Positions 34,572-42,735 of a DNA stretch of 64,000 nt are shown here, piece after piece. Positions within the stretch are counted from its first letter, which is position 1, and every line of letters begins with the position of its first letter. The notes under the pieces were generated by a model, which saw nothing but the letters and a program-made list of their open reading frames with translations, was not told the origin of the DNA and searched no databases. The position numbers and the translations under genes were made by a program. Origin of the DNA: Herpetosiphon gulosus (GTDB lineage Bacteria; Chloroflexota; Chloroflexia; Chloroflexales; Herpetosiphonaceae); the NCBI RefSeq assembly GCF_039545135.1, contig NZ_BAABRU010000005.1, forward strand, positions 124,001-188,000, given 5' to 3'.

Positions 34572-35972
34572 ATGGCATTAGCAATTTACAACACGCTCAC
34601 CCGCCAGACCGAGCCGTTTACACCGTTGGTTGCTGACCATGTGTCGATGTATGTCTGTGGGCCGACGGTGTATTCTGATGCGCATATTGGCCATGCCATG
34701 TCAGCGGTGGTGTTCGATGTGGTGCGGCGCTATTTGGAATGGTCGGGTTATACGGTGCGCCACGTGATGAATTTTACCGATGTTGACGATAAAATTATTC
34801 GCCGTGCCAACGAGCAGGGCCGCGACCCCATGGAATTGGCTGAGAGCTATACCTTGGCATTTCTTGATCAATTGGGCCAATTGAATGTGCTGCCCGCCAC
34901 AGCCTATCCACGCGTTTCAACCACCATCCCACAAATTATTCAATTTATCGAAGGCCTGATTGCCAAAGATGCGGCCTATCACGCCAGCAATGGCGATGTG
35001 TATTTTCGGGTGCGAGCCGACGAAGATTATGGCAAACTTTCGCGCCGTGCTGTCGATGATATGCGCTCCGGCGCTCGAATTGCTCCCGATGAAGCCAAAG
35101 ATGATCCGTTAGATTTTGCGCTTTGGAAATCGGCCAAACCAGGTGAGCCAGCTTGGGAAAGTCCATGGGGTCAAGGACGACCTGGTTGGCATATCGAATG
35201 CTCGGCCATGAGTTTGCACGAATTAGCTGAGCAGATTGATATTCATGGTGGTGGCAACGACTTGATCTTCCCCCACCACGAAAATGAAATTGCCCAAACC
35301 GAATCATTAACTGGCAAAAATTTCGCCCAAGTGTGGATGCACAATGGCATGCTGCAATTGGCTGGCGAGAAAATGAGCAAATCGCTGGGCAATTTGATCA
35401 CAATTGATCAATTTTTAAGCGAGCACTCTGCCGATATTATGCGCTTGCTGGTACTTTCTGGCTCGTATCGTGCGCCATTGGTTTATAATGATGAGGTTTT
35501 GGCTGATACCCAACGCAAACTTGAGCGCATTATGTCGGCGTTCAAGCCCGCTCATGGCACGGCAACCAGCGGCCCAGTCGTCGATACGCTGAATGCGATT
35601 GTTGCCAAAGCGCCAGCCGATTTCCGCGCAGCGATGGATGCTGATTTCAACAGCGCGGCGGCCTTGGCGGTCTTGTTTGATCTGGTGCGTTCGATCAACG
35701 CTGCCCGTGATGCAGGCGTTGGTGGTGAGCCGTTCGCAGCAGGTCAAGCCCGTTTACGCGAATTAGCTGCCGTGCTGGGTTTACGCTTAGAGATACATAG
35801 CGCCAGCAAAACCGATGCTGCACCTTTTATCGAATTGTTGATTGAGCTACGCGCTGAGTTGCGCAAAGCCAAACAATGGGCACTCTCCGATTTAGTACGC
35901 AACCGCCTGAGCGAGCTTGATGTCCAACTCGAAGATGGCCCTAACGGCACAACCTGGACGACGAAAGGATGA
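34572..35972 (+). CDS. cysS: Cysteinyl-tRNA synthetase
   Basis: 466 residues, normal for CysRS. It charges tRNA-Cys with cysteine in the cytoplasm. The class I motifs HIGH (AHIGHAMS) and KMSKS ([10 protein letters not shown]) are present, with zinc-site residues in [16 protein letters not shown] and HHENE. The start has GAGGAG 9 nt upstream. It follows cysE in the same operon. Its stop TGA is inside the first unit of a GGATGAG heptamer array, so the last codon (Gly) is also repeat-derived. Confidence 0.97.
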   Translation: MALAIYNTLTRQTEPFTPLVADHVSMYVCGPTVYSDAHIGHAMSAVVFDVVRRYLEWSGYTVRHVMNFTDVDDKIIRRANEQGRDPMELAESYTLAFLDQLGQLNVLPATAYPRVSTTIPQIIQFIEGLIAKDAAYHASNGDVYFRVRADEDYGKLSRRAVDDMRSGARIAPDEAKDDPLDFALWKSAKPGEPAWESPWGQGRPGWHIECSAMSLHELAEQIDIHGGGNDLIFPHHENEIAQTESLTGKNFAQVWMHNGMLQLAGEKMSKSLGNLITIDQFLSEHSADIMRLLVLSGSYRAPLVYNDEVLADTQRKLERIMSAFKPAHGTATSGPVVDTLNAIVAKAPADFRAAMDADFNSAAALAVLFDLVRSINAARDAGVGGEPFAAGQARLRELAAVLGLRLEIHSASKTDAAPFIELLIELRAELRKAKQWALSDLVRNRLSELDVQLEDGPNGTTWTTKG

Positions 35973-36115
35973 GGGATGAGGGATGAGGGATGAGGGATGA
36001 GGGATGAGGGATGAGGGATTTATTGTAACGTTGAATTATTTTGGCTATCAAAAAAAGGAGTGAAAGGCTGAGGAATGCTATTTATCCTTCATCCCTCATC
36101 CTTCATCCTTCTAAA
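35967..36115. repeat. Heptamer array GGATGAG x7 and related units
   Basis: Seven exact tandem copies of GGATGAG run from 35967 to 36015 and begin inside cysS. A short unique stretch follows. From 36085 to 36112 there are CCTTCAT/CCCTCAT units, which are the same heptamer in reverse orientation, so the spacer can fold into a long hairpin. prmA starts 12 nt later. Confidence 0.93.
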
Positions 36116-36126
36116 CAGGGGTTTTT

Positions 36127-37092
36127 ATGCAGTGGCTCGAACTGAGCGTGACCGTCGATACCGAAGCGGTCGAAAGTGTGTCGGAATTATTTGCCCAATA
36201 TGGCTATAACGGTGGTGTGGCAGTCGAAGAGGCGATCATTCCATCACTCGACTCACCTGAATATCAAATTGATACCAATAAACCAGTGATTGTGCGTACC
36301 TACCTGCTGGCCAACGAGCAAGCCGCCGATGCTCAAACTCAGATCGAACGCGGTTTGTGGGTGCTGGGCATGATGCGCCCAGTTGGCGATTTGCACGTCA
36401 AAACTATTGCTGAGGAAGATTGGGCCAATGCATGGAAGGAGCATTATCGTACTCGCCGCATCGGCCAACGCTTCGTAATTGTACCCTCGTGGCTCGAATA
36501 TCAGCCTACTGAAAACGATGTTGTGTTGAATCTCGACCCTGGCATGGCCTTTGGCACTGGCTTGCATCCCACCACCCAGCTCTGTCTTGAGTTGATGGAA
36601 TTGATCGAATTTAACAACACTACAGTGCTTGACCTTGGCTGTGGCTCAGGCATTTTAGCAGTTGGTGCGGCCAAACTTGGCTCCCAACGAGTTTTGGCCT
36701 TGGATACCGACCCAATCGCGGTTAAAGCGACTGCCGAAAATGCTCGCATTAATCATGCCGAAACCTTGGTAACCGCCTTGGAAGGTAGTTTGGGCGCTGC
36801 ACCGTTGGAGCATTGGCTCGGTTGGGAAGGCGCACAACTTGGCACACCCCAAAGCTATCGCCATCACAACGAGTTTGATGTAATTTTAGCAAATATTTTG
36901 GCTAAAGTGCATGTTGTGTTGGGCAATGATTACCTCGCAGCGCTCAAACCAGGCGGCGTGCTAATCACCTCGGGCATTATCAACGAGCGCGAAGCCGATG
37001 TAGTGGCGGCCTTTGAAGCAGTTGGCTTAGAGCAAGTTGAACGGCGCACCCAAGGCGATTGGGTTGCGTTTACCCATCGCAAACCAGCCTAA
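36127..37092 (+). CDS. prmA: Ribosomal protein L11 methyltransferase
   Basis: 321 residues. It methylates ribosomal protein L11 using SAM. The N-terminal domain (AVESVSELFAQYGYNGGVAVEE, EEDWANAWKEHYR) and the SAM-binding core (VLDLGCGSGILAVGAAKLG, then DTDPIAVKATAENA, then ANILAKV) are typical of PrmA. An insert near residue 235 (WEGAQLGTPQSYRHHNE) is unusual in length. Its stop codon overlaps the rsmE start by one base (TAATG), the common prmA-rsmE pair. The ribosome-binding region is weak (CAGGGG upstream). Confidence 0.95.
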   Translation: MQWLELSVTVDTEAVESVSELFAQYGYNGGVAVEEAIIPSLDSPEYQIDTNKPVIVRTYLLANEQAADAQTQIERGLWVLGMMRPVGDLHVKTIAEEDWANAWKEHYRTRRIGQRFVIVPSWLEYQPTENDVVLNLDPGMAFGTGLHPTTQLCLELMELIEFNNTTVLDLGCGSGILAVGAAKLGSQRVLALDTDPIAVKATAENARINHAETLVTALEGSLGAAPLEHWLGWEGAQLGTPQSYRHHNEFDVILANILAKVHVVLGNDYLAALKPGGVLITSGIINEREADVVAAFEAVGLEQVERRTQGDWVAFTHRKPA

Positions 37093-37835
37093 TGAAAAAT
37101 ACCTATCGCTTTTTTGTGCCCGCCGAGTCGATTCAGGGCGAAGCGTTATTTGTGGCCGAACGTGAATTGCTGCACCAATGGAACAACGTGCTGCGTTTGC
37201 GGGTTGGTCAGCATATTGCCTTGCTCGATGGGCTTGGCATGGGCTATATTGCTGAATTGACTAGCCTGAACAAGCGTGAAGCGCAGGGTCGGATTTTGCA
37301 ACGCTATGCAGCGAATGGCGAGCCAAGCATCAATGTTACGCTTTATTTAGCCCTGACCCGAGGCGAACGTTTTGAAATTGCCTTGCAAAAATGTACCGAA
37401 CTGGGCGCAACCGCCTTTGTGCCCTTATTGTGTGAGCGTTCGCAAGCTGATGTTTCGGCGACCAAACGCGAACGCTGGCAACGGATTATTCGCGAGGCGG
37501 CTGAGCAAGCAGGCCGTGGGCGTTTGCCAAGTTTGCACGAAGCCCAAACCGTAGCCCAAGCCTTGCCTCAAGCCCGTGGCCATTTGCTCTTGGCCGAAAC
37601 AGGCCAAACCTTGTCCTTCAAGGCGGCATTGGCCTTAGAGCCACGCCAAGAACTAGCAATTTGGAGCGGACCCGAGGGCGGTTGGAGCGACAACGAGCTT
37701 GAGGCTGCTCACCAAGCAGGCCTTATAAGCGTTAGTTTAGGCTCGCGCATTTTACGGGCTGAGACAGCTCCGATTGCCGCTTTGGCAGCAGTTATGTTTC
37801 AATTTGATCAATGGTTTAGCCCAAATTCGTGCTAG
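37092..37835 (+). CDS. rsmE: 16S rRNA m3U1498 methyltransferase
   Basis: 247 residues from the ATG that overlaps the prmA stop; the frame is open a little upstream but inside prmA. RsmE is a SPOUT-class enzyme that methylates U1498 of 16S rRNA. It has the N-terminal PUA-like domain and the SPOUT knot signature IWSGPEGGWSDNELEAA and SLGSRILRAETAPIAAL. It is translationally coupled to prmA. Confidence 0.95.
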   Translation: MKNTYRFFVPAESIQGEALFVAERELLHQWNNVLRLRVGQHIALLDGLGMGYIAELTSLNKREAQGRILQRYAANGEPSINVTLYLALTRGERFEIALQKCTELGATAFVPLLCERSQADVSATKRERWQRIIREAAEQAGRGRLPSLHEAQTVAQALPQARGHLLLAETGQTLSFKAALALEPRQELAIWSGPEGGWSDNELEAAHQAGLISVSLGSRILRAETAPIAALAAVMFQFDQWFSPNSC

Positions 37836-37975
37836 CATGAACCATAGCCTGAGCGTCAACGCGGCCCACCCATTCGATTGCTAATGCCAACCTAACCTAC
37901 AACTAGGTGCTTAAGTTGTACACTGCTAGACAGGCTGGATTAGCCTAGGTTAAATTGCATGAAACGAGGTTTTCT

Positions 37976-39394
37976 ATGAGCGAATTCCAGCCCACGTCGG
38001 GCGGTAACTCTGCATCATCATCAAAAGTATGGGTGGTGTTGAGTGGGATTGTTGGAGTCTTGCTGGTGGTCGCGATTGCCCTTGGGGCTGGCTATTATTG
38101 GGGGAGCACCTCGAAAGAACAGGTGATGACGGCGGCTAATCAAGTTTTGGCTACCGAAACTGCCATGATTATGCAAGCTACCGCTCAGGCGTTGCCACCT
38201 GCGGGCGCTGATAAAGATTTTCAAACCTTTTGGGAAGTTTGGAATCTGGTCAATAAAGAGTTTTACCATACCGAGCCAATCGACGAAAAACAAATGATGT
38301 ATGGCGCAATTCGCGGCATGCTCCAATCGCTTGGCGATGATTTTACTGGTTTTCAAGAACCTGAAGCTGCCGAACGCTCACGCGAGGATATGCGCGGCAA
38401 TTTCGAGGGCATCGGCGCTTATGTCGAATATAAAGAAGGCCAGATCTTAATTGTTTCGCCGATCGAAGGCTCACCTGCTGAAAAAGCCAATGTGCGAGCT
38501 GGCGATATTGTGGTCGCGGTCGATGGGAAGCAAATTAGTGAAGTCATTGCGGATCTTGAACGCGATCAAGCGCTTTCCGAAGCAATCAAGCTGATTCGTG
38601 GCCCCAAAGGTTCGCAAGTAGTGATCACGGTCTATCGTACCAGCGAAGAGAAACAAATCGATATTACAATTGTGCGTGATACGATTCCATTGATCAGTGT
38701 GCGCTCAACCATGATTGGCGATATTGGCTATATTCAATTGAGCGAGTTTAAGCAAACCTCTTACGATGAATTGGATCAAGCGATTGCCAAACTCAAGCCC
38801 AATAATCCCAAGGCGATTATTTTTGATTTGCGCAATAACCCAGGCGGTTATGTTACCCAAGCCCAAAATATTCTTGGTCGCTTTACCAAAGATAGCGTGA
38901 CCCATTATCAAGAAAATAGCAATGGGGTCCAAAGGGAATATCGCACCTTGCAACAAGGCACGCCCCAAGAGTTGTTTGATATTCCAGTCGTGGTTTTGGT
39001 GAATGGTGGTTCGGCCAGTGCCTCAGAAATCGTCTCTGGTGCAATGCAAGATACCAAACGCGCAACCTTGATTGGTGAAAAAACCTTTGGCAAGGGTTCA
39101 GTCCAAAGTGTGCATACTCTGACTGATAAGTCAGAAGCCCGTATTACCGTGGCCCATTGGCTAACTCCCAACAAGCGAGCGATTCATACGCTGGGGATTA
39201 CGCCCGATTATGTGGTGCCATTCTCGGATGATGCAAGCCAATATCCGGTTGAATGTATTTTGAATCGCACCCCAGCCGATGGAGCAACCAGTTGTGCCGA
39301 TTCACAATTGTTCTGGGCGCTGAAGTTCTTGGATGAACAGCAAACGCCGCCACCACCACCAACCCCAACGATTACGCCAACTCCTGGCAAATAG
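37976..39394 (+). CDS. S41-family C-terminal processing peptidase, membrane-anchored
   Basis: 472 residues from the ATG at 37976 (MSEFQPTSGG). One membrane helix near residues 17-40 puts the rest outside. A PDZ domain (~130-215: EGIGAYVEYKEGQI, AGDIVVAVDGK) is followed by the S41 protease domain with the Ser nucleophile in NGGSASASEIV and the Lys general base in GEKTFGKGSVQ. CtpA-type enzymes trim proteins in the envelope. A cysteine pair sits near the C-terminus, and the tail is a Pro/Thr-rich stretch ending in PTPGK. It stands alone before a bidirectional terminator. Confidence 0.94.
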   Translation: MSEFQPTSGGNSASSSKVWVVLSGIVGVLLVVAIALGAGYYWGSTSKEQVMTAANQVLATETAMIMQATAQALPPAGADKDFQTFWEVWNLVNKEFYHTEPIDEKQMMYGAIRGMLQSLGDDFTGFQEPEAAERSREDMRGNFEGIGAYVEYKEGQILIVSPIEGSPAEKANVRAGDIVVAVDGKQISEVIADLERDQALSEAIKLIRGPKGSQVVITVYRTSEEKQIDITIVRDTIPLISVRSTMIGDIGYIQLSEFKQTSYDELDQAIAKLKPNNPKAIIFDLRNNPGGYVTQAQNILGRFTKDSVTHYQENSNGVQREYRTLQQGTPQELFDIPVVVLVNGGSASASEIVSGAMQDTKRATLIGEKTFGKGSVQSVHTLTDKSEARITVAHWLTPNKRAIHTLGITPDYVVPFSDDASQYPVECILNRTPADGATSCADSQLFWALKFLDEQQTPPPPPTPTITPTPGK

Positions 39395-39400
39395 CCATAA

Positions 39401-39431
39401 AAAACGCCCGCTCAAGCTGAGCGGGCGTTTT
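39401..39431. terminator. Bidirectional terminator between convergent genes
   Basis: A perfect 14-bp stem (AAAACGCCCGCTCA with its inverse) has a 3-nt AGC loop. A-rich left and T-rich right flanks serve both strands, ending the S41 peptidase and the amine-oxidase operon. Confidence 0.93.
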
Positions 39432-39437
39432 GATGTT

Positions 39438-40616
39438 TTAGCGTTGTTGGCTGGCGTATAAGTCGCGGGGAACCATTTGGAAGCTGCTCCAGTGTGATGA
39501 CATTAACGGGTCATCCTCGTCGCGGGGCAGGTGATGGAAGGTAATCCCAAACCAAACAATCGGGTCAGTCAGGGTTTGGTTGTTGACAAAACCACTGACA
39601 TCGTCAGCACAACCACTGCCGTTATTGTGCGAAACCCAACGTTCACATGAGTTGTTTTCGGTCACATACACATCATTATTCGTCCAGGGCTCGAAGGTTG
39701 GGCCACGGAATACATGATCCGAATTGGGAATCAACTCGTAGGAAATTGGGTGACCATCAGCATTGGTGACCGTTTTGTTCTTAACCCGCCATGAGCGGAA
39801 GGTTTCTGGGTTGAATTTAACTGCGGTTTCGGCGGTGTAGTCTTGCAATTGAAGATTACGCTGAGCAGCACCACTCGAATCGAATTCGATCTGCTCAACC
39901 ACGTTATTGGTATTGCCACCAAGGGCAAAATCGATTCGCCAGTAGTAATTGTGAATGTGTGATGTGCCATATTGACAGCTACTTGCATCGATTTTCCAGC
40001 CATATTTGGCGACATTGGTACATTTTTGCAATTTACCAGTCGCGCCGATGCCTGGCTCAATCGTGGCATCGTCGTGAAAAATCCATTGGCTAACATAATT
40101 ATATGCACCAATGTGCGAAACCGAGCGCAGTACCAAGGCCGAGCCTTGTTTGACTTGGGCATAGTATTTGTAGGCATAACCAGTTGGTACAACCGTTGCA
40201 CACAGCACATTGCGATTATTATTTTGAATCAATGTACCATCGGGACAATCTGCTGCCACCATATTATTCAGGTGACCGCCACCCAAGCCATAATCCGAGA
40301 GATCATGGAAACGTGCAGTATTATCGTCGTAGGGTACGTGAATTTGGGCCAAATTGATTTGGTTGATCACCGAAATTTGGCTACCACTGGGTGGCGTATA
40401 GCGAATGCCGCGCAACACGATGCCTTCGCTACTGCGTTCTTCCCAACATAATGTCCAATTAGCGCCATTTGCCAAGGTTTTATTAATCACAAAATTGCCG
40501 CCTGAGCAGCGGTCGCGGGTCTGGGCATTGGCTTCTTGCTGAGTCTGGGTGCTAAACAAACTGACTACAATTAATAGCATCCCAAGCAGCATGCCCCAAC
40601 GTGCTGAAAGCTTCAT
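39438..40616 (-). CDS. Copper amine oxidase catalytic domain, stand-alone and secreted
   Basis: 392 residues from ATG 40616, chosen because TTAGGAG lies 7 nt upstream. A signal peptide (MKLSARWGMLLGMLLIVVSLF) is followed by only the C-terminal catalytic domain of copper amine oxidases (normally 640+ residues with N domains). Alignment by eye: catalytic Asp in FHDLSDYGLG; the TPQ-precursor Tyr in HIGAYNYVSQW (Y172; usual GNYDY); copper ligands HIH at 220-222; third His in FHHLPRDEDDPLM. It should oxidise primary amines to aldehydes outside the cell. The missing N-terminal part is encoded by the adjacent upstream gene. The function as a two-chain enzyme is inferred. Confidence 0.85.
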   Translation of the reverse strand: MKLSARWGMLLGMLLIVVSLFSTQTQQEANAQTRDRCSGGNFVINKTLANGANWTLCWEERSSEGIVLRGIRYTPPSGSQISVINQINLAQIHVPYDDNTARFHDLSDYGLGGGHLNNMVAADCPDGTLIQNNNRNVLCATVVPTGYAYKYYAQVKQGSALVLRSVSHIGAYNYVSQWIFHDDATIEPGIGATGKLQKCTNVAKYGWKIDASSCQYGTSHIHNYYWRIDFALGGNTNNVVEQIEFDSSGAAQRNLQLQDYTAETAVKFNPETFRSWRVKNKTVTNADGHPISYELIPNSDHVFRGPTFEPWTNNDVYVTENNSCERWVSHNNGSGCADDVSGFVNNQTLTDPIVWFGITFHHLPRDEDDPLMSSHWSSFQMVPRDLYASQQR

Positions 40617-40626
40617 CACCAAACTC

Positions 40627-41391
40627 CTAACGATTCAAACTAACCACAAGGCCATTCGAGAGATCGACAATCGGGGTGCTATTGACCGCCCATTCATTAT
40701 CGGCGCTGAGCAACAATTGCACACAACGATTTTGTTGGCAACTTCGCAGCACTGCGGCGTTATCAATTTGGGGTTCGGCGATATACACAAAACCAGCAGC
40801 GTGAAGTTGGCTAGCTTTGGTCAGGCTCTTTTTCGTCAAGGCTTGGTATTCACCGCGCAGTTGTGGCCCAAATGCTGGGTGATCGAGCACTAATTGTAAG
40901 GCGCGAGCGGTTTCACGATCAGTTGGGTGTGGTTGGCTGCCACGGGCTTGCTCCAAGGCATCGACTTTGCCTGTGCTAAGGTTGACCAACACGGCCACCA
41001 AGCTATTTTTGGCATAATCGAAAATCAGTACATCAGCGCGACGTTGCCATGAACCCTTATCATAGACAGCTTGGATTTCTTCGTGGCGCTCGGTTTTGAC
41101 AAACTCTAATTGGGCATCAGCAGGCACGGCCTTATTTTCAACAAATTTGCCGCGTTTGGCTTGCCATTCGGCTAGGGCTAACTTTTGGGCTTGTTCGATT
41201 TCGGCTAACGACAATGGATCATAGCCACCCCGATTGCTCTGGTTGGCAATTTCGACCTTACCAGTGGTGATGTTCGGGGCGGCGGTGGCCTGCGGATCAC
41301 GCCGCAGATAGACGATCAGTAGGGCGATCAACGCGCCGCATGTCAGCCATGCAACGTTTTTGAGCACTGCCCGTGAGCGAGATACGACCAT
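40627..41391 (-). CDS. Copper amine oxidase N-domain-like protein, membrane-anchored
   Basis: 254 residues from ATG 41391 (MVVSRSRAVLKNVAW), AAGGAGAG upstream. An N-terminal helix (WLTCGALIALLIVYL) anchors it outside the membrane. The rest looks like the N2/N3 domains of copper amine oxidases: YDPLSLAEIEQAQKLALAEW and ADVLIFDYAKNSLVAVLVNLSTGKV, with HPTDRETARALQLVL. It carries no catalytic residues. The catalytic-domain gene follows with its ribosome-binding site overlapping this stop codon, so the two are made in equal amounts. They likely form one enzyme. Confidence 0.78.
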   Translation of the reverse strand: MVVSRSRAVLKNVAWLTCGALIALLIVYLRRDPQATAAPNITTGKVEIANQSNRGGYDPLSLAEIEQAQKLALAEWQAKRGKFVENKAVPADAQLEFVKTERHEEIQAVYDKGSWQRRADVLIFDYAKNSLVAVLVNLSTGKVDALEQARGSQPHPTDRETARALQLVLDHPAFGPQLRGEYQALTKKSLTKASQLHAAGFVYIAEPQIDNAAVLRSCQQNRCVQLLLSADNEWAVNSTPIVDLSNGLVVSLNR

Positions 41392-41506
41392 CGGACTCTC
41401 CTTACAGCAGAAATGGTTCAATAATCAAGCAGCCGCATTGCGATGGGTGTTGGGCCAGAAACCAACATAACCCAGAACTTGCGTCACTGCCTGAATGATA
41501 GCCTAA

Positions 41507-41534
41507 AGGGTATGAACAGTGTTGTTCATACCCT
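41507..41534 (-). terminator. Hairpin between the M29 peptidase and the amine oxidase operon
   Basis: A perfect 12-bp stem (AGGGTATGAACA with its inverse) has a GTGT loop. It lies 35 nt after the M29 stop on the minus strand and about 115 nt before the amine-oxidase operon start. The U-tract is weak, so an operator is an alternative. Confidence 0.6.
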
Positions 41535-41569
41535 CGAACATGCTTTAGTTGGGAGTAAAAAGGGAAAGT

Positions 41570-42673
41570 TTAGACCACGAATGTGCCATTTTTTTGGAAC
41601 AATTGACCATCGACATAGACTTCGCTATTTTGGCGTAAATCGCAAACCATGTCCCAGTGGATTGCCGATTGGTTTAAGCCGCCAGTTTCAGGGTAGGAAG
41701 CGCCGACTGCCATATGGATTGTACCACCCATTTTCTCATCGAATAAGATGTTACGGGTGTAATTTTTGATGTTGGGGTTGGTGCCAAAGGCAAATTCGCC
41801 CAAAATCCGTGCGCCAGCATCAACATTCAACATTTGCTCAAGGAAATCTTGGCCGCTCTTGGCTGTTGCCTTGACTACTTTACCATCTTCGAAGGTTAAT
41901 TGCACATCTTCGACTTCGCGTCCATTATAGATCGCTGGGAACGAAAAGCGTACAACGCCATTGACATTGGTTTCTTCGGGGCCAGTAAAGAACTCGCCAT
42001 CAGGGAAGTTGGCATCGCCAGCACAATTGACAAAGCTGCGTCCAGCGATCCCCAGCCGAATATCGGTGCCCTCACCTAGGATATGCACTTCGCGCTTATT
42101 TTGCAAGAAATTGATCAAATGGGCTTGCATATCGTGAAGTTCTTGCCATTTGGCGATTGGGTCAGCCTCGTTCAAGAAGCATACACCATAGACAAAATCT
42201 TCAAAATCGGGCAAGCTCATGTTGGCATCTTGGGCCAAGCCTTCGGTTGGAAACAGTGTAACACACCAACGAAAATTGCCAGCATGAGTGCGCGACATCA
42301 ATGTGCCCATCAATTCGCGCCGCGATTTTTGAAACACCGATTGGCGCTCGGGGTCCACCTGCGAGAGTTCGCGGGTGTTGCTTTGGGCATCGATTCGAAT
42401 CCGCACATCGGCGGTTTCAATTCCCAAACGATCGTAGGGCGAGATCCATTGCAATTGTTTATCGTTACCATGATTGAGCAAAATTCGCGAAAGCCCAGGC
42501 ATAACCGTGTGGGCAACTGGATGCCCGCCAGCCAGCAAAATTTCGCGATACATTGCTTGAACTAAGGGCGCAGCAGCAGGCTCACTCTGCAACACCACCA
42601 ATTCGCCCTCTTTGATTTTCATCGAATAATTGACCAAGGTATGAGCCATTTTGAGAACCCGTGGATCGGCCAT
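41570..42673 (-). CDS. M29-family aminopeptidase (AmpS/aminopeptidase T type)
   Basis: 367 residues. Metal-dependent removal of N-terminal residues from peptides in the cytoplasm. Family features: long glutamates in the metal site, the C-terminal motif GGLNQSAIHWDMVCDLR and the GEGTDIRLGIAGR region. AAGGAG precedes the ATG by 6 nt. A hairpin lies between this start and the pepF end. It is next to PepF on the same strand, both being peptide-degrading enzymes. Confidence 0.93.
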   Translation of the reverse strand: MADPRVLKMAHTLVNYSMKIKEGELVVLQSEPAAAPLVQAMYREILLAGGHPVAHTVMPGLSRILLNHGNDKQLQWISPYDRLGIETADVRIRIDAQSNTRELSQVDPERQSVFQKSRRELMGTLMSRTHAGNFRWCVTLFPTEGLAQDANMSLPDFEDFVYGVCFLNEADPIAKWQELHDMQAHLINFLQNKREVHILGEGTDIRLGIAGRSFVNCAGDANFPDGEFFTGPEETNVNGVVRFSFPAIYNGREVEDVQLTFEDGKVVKATAKSGQDFLEQMLNVDAGARILGEFAFGTNPNIKNYTRNILFDEKMGGTIHMAVGASYPETGGLNQSAIHWDMVCDLRQNSEVYVDGQLFQKNGTFVV

Positions 42674-42698
42674 GCCAACTCCTTACACAACACACGCA

Positions 42699-42723
42699 CT
42701 CGCCCTTCACAACGAAGGGCGAG
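42699..42723 (-). terminator. Hairpin between pepF and the M29 gene
   Basis: CTCGCCCTTC pairs with GAAGGGCGAG around an ACAAC loop, in the 62-bp gap after pepF on the minus strand. There is no U-tract; it could pause transcription or stabilise the pepF mRNA end. Confidence 0.5.
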
Positions 42724-42735
42724 CATGAAAGGCGA

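Noticed and set aside
33785-34600. Cys T-box riboswitch before cysE-cysS
   Set aside because: No T-box sequence or specifier hairpin; the space holds a terminator of the preceding gene.
35967-36015. GGATGAG array as a CRISPR or satellite coding repeat
   Set aside because: No spacers and no open frame through the array on the plus strand; it stops in all frames.
36020-36126. Possible tRNA near cysS/prmA
   Set aside because: No cloverleaf, T-loop or CCA; it is repeat spacer.
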